From contig OX393555.1 of NCBI GenBank assembly GCA_947650365.1, positions 80,543,995-80,607,994 of the forward strand: 64,000 bases of DNA, read 5' to 3'. Shown here in pieces: positions 37,901-48,889 of this stretch (position 1 is its first letter; each line of letters opens with the position of its first letter). The DNA comes from Chamaelirium japonicum. Lineage: Eukaryota; Streptophyta; Magnoliopsida; Liliales; Melanthiaceae. The notes under the pieces were generated by a model that had not been told where the DNA came from, ran no database searches, and saw only the letters and a list, made by a program, of their open reading frames with translations. A program made the translations under genes and the position numbers.

Positions 37901-39517
37901 TTAGCCACGGTATAGATTTGAAGTAAGAATGAATCTAAATTCAAAAACACCACTTCTTAATATTTAAATGACCCCTTTATGGTGGGGCACGTTTGACGGC
38001 TCTCTCTTTCTCCCATCTCACAACACGTTATCTATATGAACATATCGAGCCCAGCGGACTAGTCACAAGAAAAAGGAGAGAGAAACGAAGATAGAAGAGA
38101 GAGAAGAAAAGAGAAGAGAACAGAGAGATAAATGAAGAGAGAAGAAGTTCTGCTCCAGTACATTAGCCATAGGTATAGGTTTGAAGTAAGAAGGAATCTG
38201 AATTCCAAAACTCCACTTCTTAATAATATAATTAAAAATCTCCGTTCTCTTCTCTCTTCTCCTATGGATTAGGATTTCCCATACATTGCTTAGGCTCTAA
38301 GTAAGCATACCCTATAAATAATACATGACCCCTTTAGGGTAGGGCATATTTGACGGCTCTATCTCTTTCTCCCAAATCACAATACGTTATCAGCACAAAC
38401 ATGTCTAGCCCAGCCGACCAATCGCAAAAAAATGGAGAGAAAAACGAAGACAGGAGAGAAAGAAGAAGAGAGAAGAGAACGGAGAGATAAATGAAGAGAG
38501 AAGAAGTAATGCTCCAGTCCATTGGCCACGGGTATAGGTGTAAAGTAAGGTAGAATCCAAATTCCAAAACTCTACTTCTGTCTTTGTTTCTCTCTCTGTT
38601 TTCTTGCAACTGGTCGACTGGGCTCGATATGTTCATGCTGATAACATATCTAGTTTAATTAAGAAGGAATCTAAAGTCCAAAACTTTACTTCTCAATAAT
38701 ATAATTAAATTTCTCTATTCTCTTCTCTCTTTTCCCATGGATTAGGGTTTCCCATAGAATTCTTAGGCCCTAAGTAAGCTTACCCTATAAATAATATTCG
38801 ACCCCTTTAGGGTAGGGCACGTTTGATAGCTCTCTCTTTCTCCCATCTCATACTTCTTACCCTATAAATAATATACGACTCCTTTAGGGTAGGGCATATT
38901 TGACGGCTCTCTCTTTCTCCCATCTTATAACACGTTATCTTTTGTTTCTCTCCCCGTTTTCTTTATTTCTCTCTCTTTCTCTTATAGTATAAAATAAAAT
39001 AAATAAGTATTGATAGAAAAGAGATAGAAAATCATCTTAAACTAGAAAGAGCAGGACTTTTTCTTTCTTCTCTCTTCTCTCTTCGTTTATCTCTTTACTC
39101 TCTTCTTTCTTTCTCCCATCTCTTAGCATGTTATCAGCATGAACATATCGAGCTTAGCCGACCAATCGTAAGAAAACAGAGAGAGAATCAAATATAGAAG
39201 TAGAGTTTTTGAATTTAAATTTCTTCTTACTTCGTACTTATACCCATGGCTAATGGACTGGAGCGGGACTTCTTCTCTCTTCTATCTTTATTTATCTCTC
39301 CGTTATCTTCTCTATTCTTCTCTCTCTTCTGTCTTCGTTTCTCTCTCCATTTTTTTGCGACTGGTTGGCTGGGCTCGATATGTTCGTGCTGATAACGTAT
39401 GTAAGATGGGAGGAAAATAGGGCCGTCAAACGTGCCCCACCCTAAAAGTGTCGTATATTATTTATAAGTTAAGCTTACTTAGGGCCTAAGCAATCTATGA
39501 CAAACCCTAATCCATGG
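34901..39517. repeat. Mosaic of units, including a locally repeated joint
   Basis: Forward and reverse units fill the stretch. A joint containing AAGAGAGATAAGAAGCGAGAAG-like sequence occurs at about 35746 and, as AAGAGATATAAGAAGCGAGAAG, at about 35966; it is not seen elsewhere. An AT-module edge remnant fused straight into a promoter segment lies at 36961-36990. No gene is seen. Confidence 0.65.
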
Positions 39518-39730
39518 GAGAGGTTCGACTGTGGACAGCCATCCGATCGAACGATCTCACAACAATTGTAATGTTTTATATTTTTTTAAAGAAAAATGTA
39601 AAATATTTTTAAAGTAAAAAATTCGAGTGTGCTTCATCTTCTTTCTTTACTTCCTATTATTTAATTAATTTGATTATTTAATAAATTAAATAGTTAAATA
39701 ATTAAATAATTAATTAAATATTTAATTACC
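39518..39730 (-). repeat. Major AT-rich module, left-edge fragment
   Basis: The left edge (GACTGTGGACAGCCATCCGA, then TCGAACGATCTCAC) and about 130 bp of AT core remain, before the sequence breaks into CTTCTCTCTTCTCAC. Confidence 0.7.
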
Positions 39731-39764
39731 TTCTCTCTTCTCACTTTATTTTATTACTATGATA

Positions 39765-39884
39765 ATTAAGTGGAGTGTTGATACTATAATTTTTTAATTA
39801 AATTAATCATTTAATTAAAATGAAGAGAGAAGAGAATTTACTATTATAATCATAGTAACGTTGAGATGATACTATTGAGAAGTG
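39765..39884 (-). repeat. Foldback-derived element, right half
   Basis: A TTTTTTAATTAAATTAATC core, then AAAATGAAGAGAGAAGAG, then TTACTATTATAATCATAGTA, ACGTTGAGATGATACTATTG. This is the right half of the 33921-34064 type. Confidence 0.6.
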
Positions 39885-39989
39885 AAGTTTTAGAATTTAG
39901 ATTCCTTTTTACTTCGCACCTATACCCGTGGTGAATGGACTGGAGCAAGACTTCTTCTCTCTTCTCTCTTATTTATCTTCGTTTAAATT

Positions 39990-40160
39990 ATTTAATAATT
40001 TAAAAAATTTATAAATTAAGTTTTTAGTAAAATAATTAATTTAAATAAATAAATTTTTTACATGAAAAATATTTAATATTTTTTTTTAAAAAAAATTAAA
40101 ACATTACAACTGTTATGAGATCGTTCGATCGGATGGCTACCTACCATCGGATCTCTCCCG
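39990..40160 (+). repeat. Major AT-rich module, promoter-proximal fragment
   Basis: An AT core fragment ends with ACAACTGTTATGAGATCGTT, CGATCGGATGGCTACC and CATCGGATCTCTCCC, leading into a telo-box/TATA segment in the normal order. It lies opposite to 39518-39730, so the two fragments form an imperfect inverted pair around a reverse unit. Confidence 0.7.
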
Positions 40161-42294
40161 TAGATTAGGGTTTCCCATACATTGCTTAGGCCCTAAGTAA
40201 GCTTGCCCTGTAAATAATATACGACCCTTTAAGGGTGGGGCACATTTGACGGCTCTCTTTTTCTCCCATCTCACAACACATTATTAGCACGAATATATCG
40301 AGCCCCATGGAATCTAATTAAATAAATATTTAATTGATTAAATAACTTCTTCTCTCTTCAATATGTTCGTACTGATAACGTGTTTTGAGATGGGAGAAAA
40401 GAGCCGTCAAACGTGCCCTATCCTAAAGGGGTCATATATTCTTCAAAGAAGAGAGAAGAGAACGAAGAGATAAACAAAGAGAGAAGAGAGAAGAACTCCT
40501 ACTCTAGTCCATTCACCACGGGTATAGTTATGAAGTAAGAAGGAAATTAAATTCCAAAACTCCACTTCTTAATATTTATACGACCCATCAGATCTCTACC
40601 ATCTTATTATTTATTATACTTATTTAATCTCACAACACATTATCAGCACGAACATATCGAGCCCAGCTGACCAGTCACAAGAAAATAGAGAAAGAAACAA
40701 AGACAGAAGAAAGAAAAGAAGAGAGAAGATAACGGAGAGATAAACGAAGAGAAAAGAAAGAAGAAGTCATGCTCCAGTCCATTATCCACGGGTATATATA
40801 TGAAGTAAGAAAGAATATAAATTCCACTTCTGTCTTTATTTCTCTCTCCATTTTCTTATGACTGGCGGCTCGGCTCGACATGTTCATGCTGATAACAAGT
40901 TGCGAGATGGGAGAAAGGAAGAGCTATCAAATATGCCCACCCTAAATGAGTCGTATAAATATTAAGAAGTGGAGTTTTGGAATTTACATTCCTTTTTACT
41001 TTATACCTATACCCGTGGCCAATGGACTGGAGAGGTCACAGGTATATTATTTATTGGATAAGATTACATAGGGCCTAAGCAATCTATGATAAATCCAAAT
41101 CCATGGGAGATTACTTAGGGCCTAAGCAGGACTTCTTCTTACTTCTCTCCTTGTTTATCTCTTTGTTCATTTCTCTCTTTCGCCCATCTCACAACACGTT
41201 ATCAGTACGAACATATCGAGCCCAGCCGACCAGTCGCAAGAAAACGAAGAGAGAAGAGAAGATAAAAGAGAGAGAAGAAGAGAGAAGAGAATGGAAAGAT
41301 TTAATTATATTATTGAGAACTGGAGTTTTGGAATTTAGATTCCTTTTTACTTCACACCTATACCCGTGGCGAATGGACTGGAGCAGGACTTCTTCTCTCT
41401 TCTCTCCTCATTTATCTCTCTGTTCTCTTCTCTCTTCTTCTCTCTCTTCTATTTTCGTTTCTCTCTTCGTTTTTTTGTGATTGAACAGCTGGGCTCGACA
41501 TGTTTGTGCTGAATGGGAGAGATTATTTAACTAATATTATTTATAGTCCTACTCCTTATTTAATCTCTCTTATTCTCTCTCTTCTGTGGAGATTTAGAAT
41601 TTAGATTCCTTCTTACTTCACACTTATACCCGTGGCCAATGGACTGGAGCAGGACTTCTTCTCTTTTCTCTCTTCATTTATCTCTTCGTTATCTTCTCTC
41701 TTCTTCTCTCTTCTTTGGAGTTTTGGAATTTAGATTCCTTCTTACTTCACACCAATACCCATGGCCAATGAACTAGAGTAGGACTTCTTTTCTCTTCCCT
41801 CTTTATTTATCTCTCTGTTCTTTTCTCTCTTCTTCTCTCTCTCTTCTATCTTCATTTCTTTCTCTATTTTCTTGCGACTGGTCGGCTGGGCTTGATATAT
41901 TCATACTGATAACGTGTTGTGAAATGGGAGAAAGAAAGAGCCGTCAAACGTGCTCCACCCTAAAGGGATAATTTATTATTTATAGGGTAAGCTTACTTAA
42001 GGCCTAAATAATCTATGGGAATCCCTAATCTATAGGAGAGATCCGACGATGGACAGTCATTATTCTTACTTCATACCTATACCCATGGCGAATAGACTGG
42101 AGCTGGACTTATTCTCTCTTCTATGTTCTTCTCTTTCTAATTATCGGATAACTGTCTACAATCGGATCATTCCCATGGATTAGGGTTTCGCATAGATTGC
42201 TTAGGCCCTAAGTAAGAAGAAGTCATGCTCTAGTCTATTGGCCACGGGTATAGGTATGAAGTAAGAAGGAATCTAAATTAAAAAACTCCACTTC
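40161..42294. repeat. Mosaic of short, heavily truncated units
   Basis: Units here are shorter than average. AT-module edges survive without the core near 42031-42062 (GAGAGATCCGACGATGGACA) and 42135-42175 (CTGTCTACAATCGGATC). A small AT stretch lies at about 41515-41570. No gene is seen. Confidence 0.6.
41713..42030 (-). mobile_element. Representative reverse unit of the LTR-derived repeat (fossil, non-coding)
   Basis: This is a full unit read on the - strand. On the + strand it begins with GGAGTTTTGGAATTTAGATT, then CTTACTTCACACC, the CCCATGGCCAATG block, a CT-rich tract, and the reverse complement of the leader (GACTGGTCGGCTGGGC). The reverse of the primer-like site lies at 41901-41914 and the TATA region near 41975-41986, followed by GTAAGCTTACTTAAGGCC. 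It is preceded by a second, partial unit on the same strand (41585-41712). The two are joined by fusing the end of one CT tract directly to the next GGAGTTTTGG, which is one of the recurrent junction types of the array. Confidence 0.6.
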
Positions 42295-42648
42295 TCAATA
42301 GTATCTTCTCAACGTTATTATGATTATCATATTAATGATACTATAAATTTTTAAATTAAATTAAAATTTTATTTAATTATTAATTAATTTAAATAATTTA
42401 ATAATTAAGTTTTTATTAAAATAATTAATTTATTTAATTATCTAATTATTTAATTAAATTTATTATTTTATTTATTATTATTATTTTATTATTAAATAAT
42501 TAAATTAGATAACTATTTAATTTTTTAAATAATTAAATAAAGAAATAATGATTTAATTATATAATTAATTTATTAATTTATTTTATTAGTTATTTCTTTA
42601 ATTATTATCTTATTTTTAAATAATTAAATAATTAGTTAATTATTTAAG
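42295..42648 (+). repeat. Major AT-rich module, distal part
   Basis: It starts TCAATAGTATCTTCTCAACG, runs through about 330 bp of AT core (AAATAAAGAAATAATGATTT) and stops at TTATTTAAGCGAAGTAAGAG. The core order matches 43518-43900 and 53311-53640. Confidence 0.7.
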
Positions 42649-43517
42649 CGAAGTAAGAGAACGTAGAGATAAATAATAGTGCCCCACCCTAAAGAATATT
42701 TATAAAAACATTGATTATTTCAAGTTTATAATTAAAAAAGAGAGAGCCGTCAAACGTGCCTCACCCTAAAGGGGTCCTATATTATTTATTGAGAAGTTAA
42801 GTTTTGTAATTTAGACTCCTTCTTACTTCACACTACTTCACACCTATGCCCGTGGCTAATGGATTGGAGCAGGACTTCTTCACTCTTCTCTTTTTGTTTT
42901 TCTATCTATTTTCTAGTGTCTAGTCAGCTAGCCTCAACATATTCGTACTGATAACGTGTTGTGAGATGGGAGCAAGACTTCTTCTTTCTCCTCTCTTCAT
43001 TTATCTCTCTATTCTCTTCTCTCTTCTTCTCTTTATTCTGAGGAGTTTTAGAATTTAGATTCCTTCTTACTTCACACCTATACCCGTAACTAATGAACTG
43101 AAGCAGGATTTCTTCTTTCTTCATTTATCTCTTCATTTTCTTATCTCTTCTTCTCGCTCTTCTGTCTTCGTTTCTCTCTCCGTTTTCTTGCGACTGGTCA
43201 ATTGGGCTCGATATGTTCATGCTGATAGCGTATTATGATGTGGGAGAAAGAGAGAGCCGTCAAACGTGCCCCACTCTAAAACGATAATATATTATTTAGA
43301 GGGTAAGCTTACTTAGGGCCTAAACAATCTTTGGGAAACCCTAATCCATGTGAGAGATCCAACGGTGGACAGCCATCTTTCTTACTTCACACCTATACCC
43401 GTGGTGAATGGACTAGCGTAGGACGTCTTCTCTCTTCTCTCTTCTTCTCTCTCTTATTATCAGATCGCTATCCACCGTCGAATCTCTCCCATTAATTAAG
43501 GCTGACCAGTCATCTTT
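42649..43517. repeat. Mosaic of short units
   Basis: Partial units on both strands, with CTTCACACTACTTCACACC (a short local doubling) near 42830 and AT-module edge remnants at about 43348-43376 and 43455-43500. No gene is seen. Confidence 0.6.
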
Positions 43518-44221
43518 ACATTTTTATGATTATCAAAGTAATGTTACTATATTTTTTAAATTAAATTAATTATTTATTTAATTTTTATTATTTAAATTAA
43601 TTTAATAATTTAAATAATTAAGTTTTTAGTACAATAATTAATTTATTTAATTATTAAATTATCGAGTTATTAAATTAAATTTATTATATTATTTATTTAT
43701 TATTATTATATTATTAAATAATTCAATTAGGTAACTATTTAATTGTTTTAATTATTAAATAAAGAAATAATGATTTAATTATATAATTAATTTATTAATT
43801 CATTTTACTAATTATTATTTATTTTTAATTTATTAAATATTAAGTTAATTATTTAAATATTTAAATATTTATTTAGTGAAGAAATATATTAAATAGATTA
43901 TTTAGTTATTGAATAACTAATTTGTTAATAAATTGAATAAATATTTAAATAAATAAGTAATTAAAGAAATAATGATTATTATAGTAATGTTACTATAATT
44001 TAAAAAAATTAAACTATAATAATTTAATAAATAGGGTTTCTATAATATTTCTTCGTATATGATTTAAATTAATCATCTATTTAATATTAAATAAATTATT
44101 TATTTTACTAAACTTAATAATTAAATTATTTAATTATTTAATAAAAAATTAAATAAATAATTTAATTAAAAAAATTATAGTAACATTACTATGATAATCA
44201 TAATAACATTGAGATGATACT
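43518..44221. repeat. Composite AT-rich module with two distal ends
   Basis: It begins with a distal terminus in + orientation (TTTTTATGATTATCAAAGTA) and ends with the same terminus in - orientation (ACTATGATAATCATAATAAC, ATTGAGATGATAC). The two halves are therefore joined near their middles, giving a head-to-head composite lacking both promoter-proximal edges. The middle (43960-44100) holds TAGGGTTTCTATAATATTTC, a weak trace of a promoter segment. Confidence 0.6.
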
Positions 44222-46221
44222 TTTTTAATTAAATTATAAATGAAGAGAGAAGATAGGAGAAGTCCTGCTCTAGTCTATTTATAGGATAAGCTTACTAATT
44301 AAGAGAATTAATTATATAATTTTATTTAGAAAATATTAATTAAAATAAATAAAATAACTAAAATAAATATGTAACCTCCTATCTCACAATACGTTATCAG
44401 TACGAACTTGTCGAGCCCAGCCAACCAGTCACAAGAAAAAGAAGAGAGAAACAAAAACAGAAGAGATAAAAGAAGAGAGAATAGAACGGATAGATAAACG
44501 AAGAGAGAAGAAAGAAGAAGATCTGCTCCAGTCCATTAGTCACGGGTATAGGTGTGAAGTAAGAAGGAATCTAAATTCCAAAACTCCACTTCTTAATAGT
44601 ATCATCTCAACGTTATTATGATTATCATATTAAATTCTCTTCTCTCTTTGTTTTAATATAATGATTAATTTAATTAAAAAAATTATAGTAGTATTATTAT
44701 GATATATGATTATTTAACTAATTATAACGTTGAGGTGAACGAACAGAAATGGAAGAAAAAAGACTTATATTTAATTGATTACAGGTAGGAGAGATTTAAA
44801 TATGGATTAGGTATGAACATTATTTATAAGAGAGATTTAAATTTTGATTAATTGATTGCAGGACTTCTTCTCTCTTCTCTCTTCTCTCTTCGACATGTTC
44901 GTGCTGATGACGTATTATAAGATAATTTAACATTTAACAATTCTCTTTATGTTTATATCTCCGTTCTTTTCTCGCTTCCTCCCACCTCATAACACGTTAT
45001 TAGCACGAATATGTCGAGCCCAACCTACCAGTCACAAGAAAACAGAAAGAGAAACGAAGACAAAGGGAGAGAAGAAGAGAGAAGAGAACGGAGAGATAAA
45101 CGAAGACAGAAAAGAGAGAAGAAGATAGAAAAGAACAGAGAGATAAACAAAGATAGAAGAGAGAAGAAGTCTTACACCAATCCATTCGCCACAGGTATAG
45201 GTATGAAGTAAGAAAGATGGCTATCCATCGTCGAATCTCTCTTATGGATTAGGGTTTTCTATAGATTGCTTAGGCCCTAAGTAATCTTACCCTATAAATA
45301 ATATATGACTCCTTTAGTGTGGGGCACGTTTGATAGCCCTCTCGTTCTCCCATCATACAATACGTTATCAGCACGAACATGTTGAGCCGAGTCGACTAGT
45401 CAAAAGAAAACAGGGAAAGAAACGAAGACAGAAGTAGAGTTTTGGAATTTATATTTTTTCTTACTTCACACCTAAACCTATGGAGAATGGACTCGAACAG
45501 GACTTCTTCTCTCTTCTATCTTCGATTATCTCTCCGTTCTCTTCTCTCTTCTTCTCTCTCTTCTATCTTCGTTTCTCTCTCTGTTTTCTTGTGACTGGTC
45601 GGCTGGGCTCGACATGTTCATGCTGATAATGTATTATGAGAAGAGAGAAGAAGAGAGAAGTAAGAAGGAATCTAAATTCCAAAACTCCACTCCTCAGTAT
45701 TTATATGTCCCCTTTATAGTGGCACACGTTTGACGGCTCACTCTTTCTCACATCTCACAACACGTTTTCAGTACTAACATATCAAGCCTAGCCAACTAGT
45801 CACAAGAAAACAGAGAGAGAAATGAAGACAGAAGTGGAATTTTGGAATTTAAATTCCTTCTTACTTCACACCTATACTTCATACGGATATAGGTATGAAG
45901 TAAGAAGGAATCTAAATTCCAAAACTCCACAGAAGAGAGAGAAGAAGAGAGAAGAGAGAACGGAGAGAAACAAAGACAGAAAAGAGAAAAGAAAAAAGAA
46001 AAGAACCAAGAGATAAACAAAGATAGAAGAGAGAAGAAGTCCTATTCTATTCCATTGGCCACGGGTATAGGTATGAAGTAAAAAGGAATCTAAATTCCAA
46101 AAGTCCACTTATGTCTTCATTTCTCTCTCTGTTTTCTTACGACTGGTCAGTTGGGCTCGACATATTCGTGCTGTTAATATGTTATGAGATGAAAAAAAAA
46201 GAGAAGAGAACGGAGACATAA
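44222..46221. repeat. Mosaic of units and degraded joints
   Basis: Forward units with primer-like sites lie near 44390, 44996 and 45365. A half foldback at 44598-44720 is followed by a degraded stretch, 44720-44860, where AGAGATTTAAAT occurs twice. Tail blocks in opposite directions meet at about 45840-45935. No gene is seen. Confidence 0.6.
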
Positions 46222-46392
46222 ATATGCCAAGCTTAAATTAAATGAAATTTATTAAACACGTTATTAATAATTTAATTTAATAAATAATATAATAGATATG
46301 TAAATAATTTGAATTTATTTCAAAAAGTAATCAACTAGTTATTTAATTATTTTTTTAGAATTAATAATATAAAGTAAACTAATTAAATAAAT
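46222..46392. repeat. AT-rich stretch unlike the other modules
   Basis: The sequence contains CCAAGCTTAAATTAAATGAA, TTATTAAACACGTTATTAAT and AAAAAGTAATCAACTAGTTA. I do not see the edges of the major, minor or foldback modules. It may be a diverged fragment or an unrelated insertion. No coding capacity is seen. Confidence 0.45.
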
Positions 46393-46785
46393 ATTGAGAA
46401 AGAAGAGAGAAGAAGTCCTGCTCCAGTCCATTCGCCACGGGTGTAGGCGTGAAGTAAGAAGGAATCTAAATTCCAAACCTCTACAGAAGAGAGAGAAGAA
46501 GAGAGAAGAGACTAGAGAGATAAATAAAGAGAAAATAGAGAAGAAGTCTTGCTATAGTCAATTGGCCACAGGTATAGGTATGAAGTAGGAAGGAATCTAA
46601 ATTCCAAAAGTCCACAAAAGAGAAAGAAGAAGAAAAAAAAACAAAGAGAGAAATGAAGACAGAAGAGAGAGAAGAAGAGAGAAGAGAATGGAAAAATAAA
46701 TGAAGAGAGAAGAAATCATGCTCCTGTCCATTGGTCACGGGTATAGGTGTGAAGTAAGAAGGAATCTAAATTCCAAAACTTCACT
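46393..46785 (+). repeat. Forward units before a paired AT-fragment structure
   Basis: Three consecutive forward GA-tract/tail blocks are joined through CCAAACCTCTACAGAAGAGA-type joints. None carries a promoter segment. Confidence 0.65.
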
Positions 46786-46985
46786 TCGCAATAGTATCAT
46801 CTCAACATTATTATGATTATCGTAGTAATATTACAATAATTTTTTTTAATTAAATTAAATATTTATTTAATTATTAAATATTTTAAATAATTTCATAATT
46901 AAGTTTTTAGTAAAATAATTAATTAAATATATTTATTATAGTATAAATAGTTATTGAATTATCTAAATAAAATAAACTATTGTTA
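46786..46985 (+). repeat. Major AT-rich module, distal fragment
   Basis: It starts GCAATAGTATCATCTCAACA then TTATTATGATTATCGTAG, followed by about 150 bp of AT core. It pairs with the inverted fragment 47206-47421. Confidence 0.65.
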
Positions 46986-47205
46986 AAGTTGAGTTTTTGA
47001 AATTTACATTCCTCCTTACTTCATACCTATACCCGTGGTCAATGGACTGGAGCATGACTTCTTCTTTCTTCATTTATCCCTCTGTTCTCTTCTCTCTTCT
47101 TTTCTATTTTCTGTGGAGTTTTGGAATTTAGATTCCTACTTACTTCATACCTATACCCGTGGCGAATGGACTGGAGCAGGACTTCTTCTATCTTCTCTCT
47201 TAATA
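46986..47205 (-). repeat. Reverse units enclosed between inverted AT fragments
   Basis: Two reverse tail/CT blocks, each with a GGAGTTTTGGAATTTAGATT- or GAGTTTTTGAAATTTAC-type start, sit between the two inverted AT fragments, forming the loop of an imperfect inverted repeat. Confidence 0.6.
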
Positions 47206-47421
47206 TTTATTTTATTAGTATACTTTATATTATTAATATTAAAAAAATAATTAAATAACTAAATAATTAAATAATTAAATTAATTAATTATTTTACTAAA
47301 AACTTAAATATTTAAATTATATAATTATTAAATTATATAAGTATTAAATTATTTAATAATTAAATAAATAATTATAGTAACATTACTATGATAATCATAA
47401 TAACGTTGAGATGATACTATT
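47206..47421 (-). repeat. Major AT-rich module, distal fragment (inverted partner)
   Basis: AT core, then ACATTACTATGATAATCATA, ATAACGTTGAGATGATACTA, then the reverse unit GGAGTTTTGTAATTTAG. It is the inverted partner of 46786-46985. Confidence 0.65.
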
Positions 47422-48889
47422 GAGAAGTGGAGTTTTGTAATTTAGATTCTTTCTTACTTCACACCTATACCCGTGGCGAATGGACTAGAGCAAAACTTCT
47501 TCTCTCTTCTCTCTTCGTTTATCTTTTCGTTCTCTTCTCTCCTCTTCTTTCTCTTCTATCTTCGTTTATCTCTATGTTTTCTTCTCTCTTCTATCTTTGT
47601 TTCTCTTTCTCATAGATTGTTTAGGCCCTAAGTTAGCTTATGCTATAAATAATATACAACCCCTTTAGAATGGGGCACTTTTGATGGCTCTTTCTTTCTC
47701 CCATCTCAAAATACGTTATCAATATGAACATATCAAGCCCACCCGACCAGTCATAAGAAAACAGAAAGAGAAACAAAGATAGAAGAGAGGGAAGAAGAGA
47801 GAAGAGAACAAAGAGAGGGGACAGAAGAAGATAGAAGAGAACAGAGAGATAAATAAAGAGAGAAAAGAGAAGAAGTCCTGCTCCAATCCATTGGCCAGGG
47901 GTATAGGTGTGAAATAAGAAGAAATCTAAATTCCAAAACTCTACTTCTATATATTTATACGACCCCATTAGGGTAAGGCTCGTTTGACGGCTATCTCTTT
48001 CTCCCATCTCATAACACGTTATCAGCACGAACATATTGAGCCCAGCCGACCAGTCACAAGAAAATGGAAAGAGAAACGAAGACAGAAGTAGAGTTTTGGA
48101 ATTTAAATTTCTTCTTACTTCATACCTATACTCGTGGTTAATGGACTGGAGTAAGACTTCATCTCTCTTCTCTCTTCGTTTATCTCTCTATTCTCTTTTC
48201 TCTTTTTCTCTCTTCTGTTTTAGTTTCTATCTCCGTTTTCTTATGACTGGTCGGTTGGGCTCGACATATTCATGCTGATAGTATGTTCTGAGATGGAAGA
48301 AAAAGAGAGTCGTCTAATATGCCCCACTCTAAAGGTGTCATATATTATTTATATGATAAGTATTATGAGATGGGAGAATAAGAGAGCCGTCAAACCTGCC
48401 CCACCCTAAAGAGGTCGCATGAATATTGAGAAGTAGAGATTTAGAATTTAGATTCCTTCTTACTTTACACCTATACCTATGGCCAATGGACTGGAGCAGG
48501 ACTTCTTCTCTCTTCTCTTTTCGTTTATCTCTCTGTTATCTTCTCTCTTCTTCTCTTTCTTCTGTCTTCGTTTCTCTCTCTGTTTTTTTCACAATCATAT
48601 ATTAGTTAAATAACATAGAGCAAGACTTTTTCTCTCTTCTCTCTTTGTTTATCTCTTTATTCCCTTCTCTCTTCTCATAACACGATATCAATACGAACAT
48701 ATCGAGCCTAGCTGACCAGTCACAAGGAAACAGAGACAAAAACGAAGACAGAAGAGAGAGAAGAAGAGAAAAGAGAATAAAGAGTTAAACGAAGAGATAA
48801 GAGAGAAGAAGTCCTATTCCACTCCATTGGCCATGGGTATAGCTGTGAAGTAAGAAGGAATCTAAATTCCAAAACTCCACTTTTCAATA
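47422..48889. repeat. Mosaic of units
   Basis: Forward and reverse units, with a promoter segment near 47610-47670 and a rare doubled block AAAGAGAGGGGACAGAAG near 47810. A short AT stretch (CACAATCATATATTAGTTAA) lies at about 48588. No gene is seen. Confidence 0.65.
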
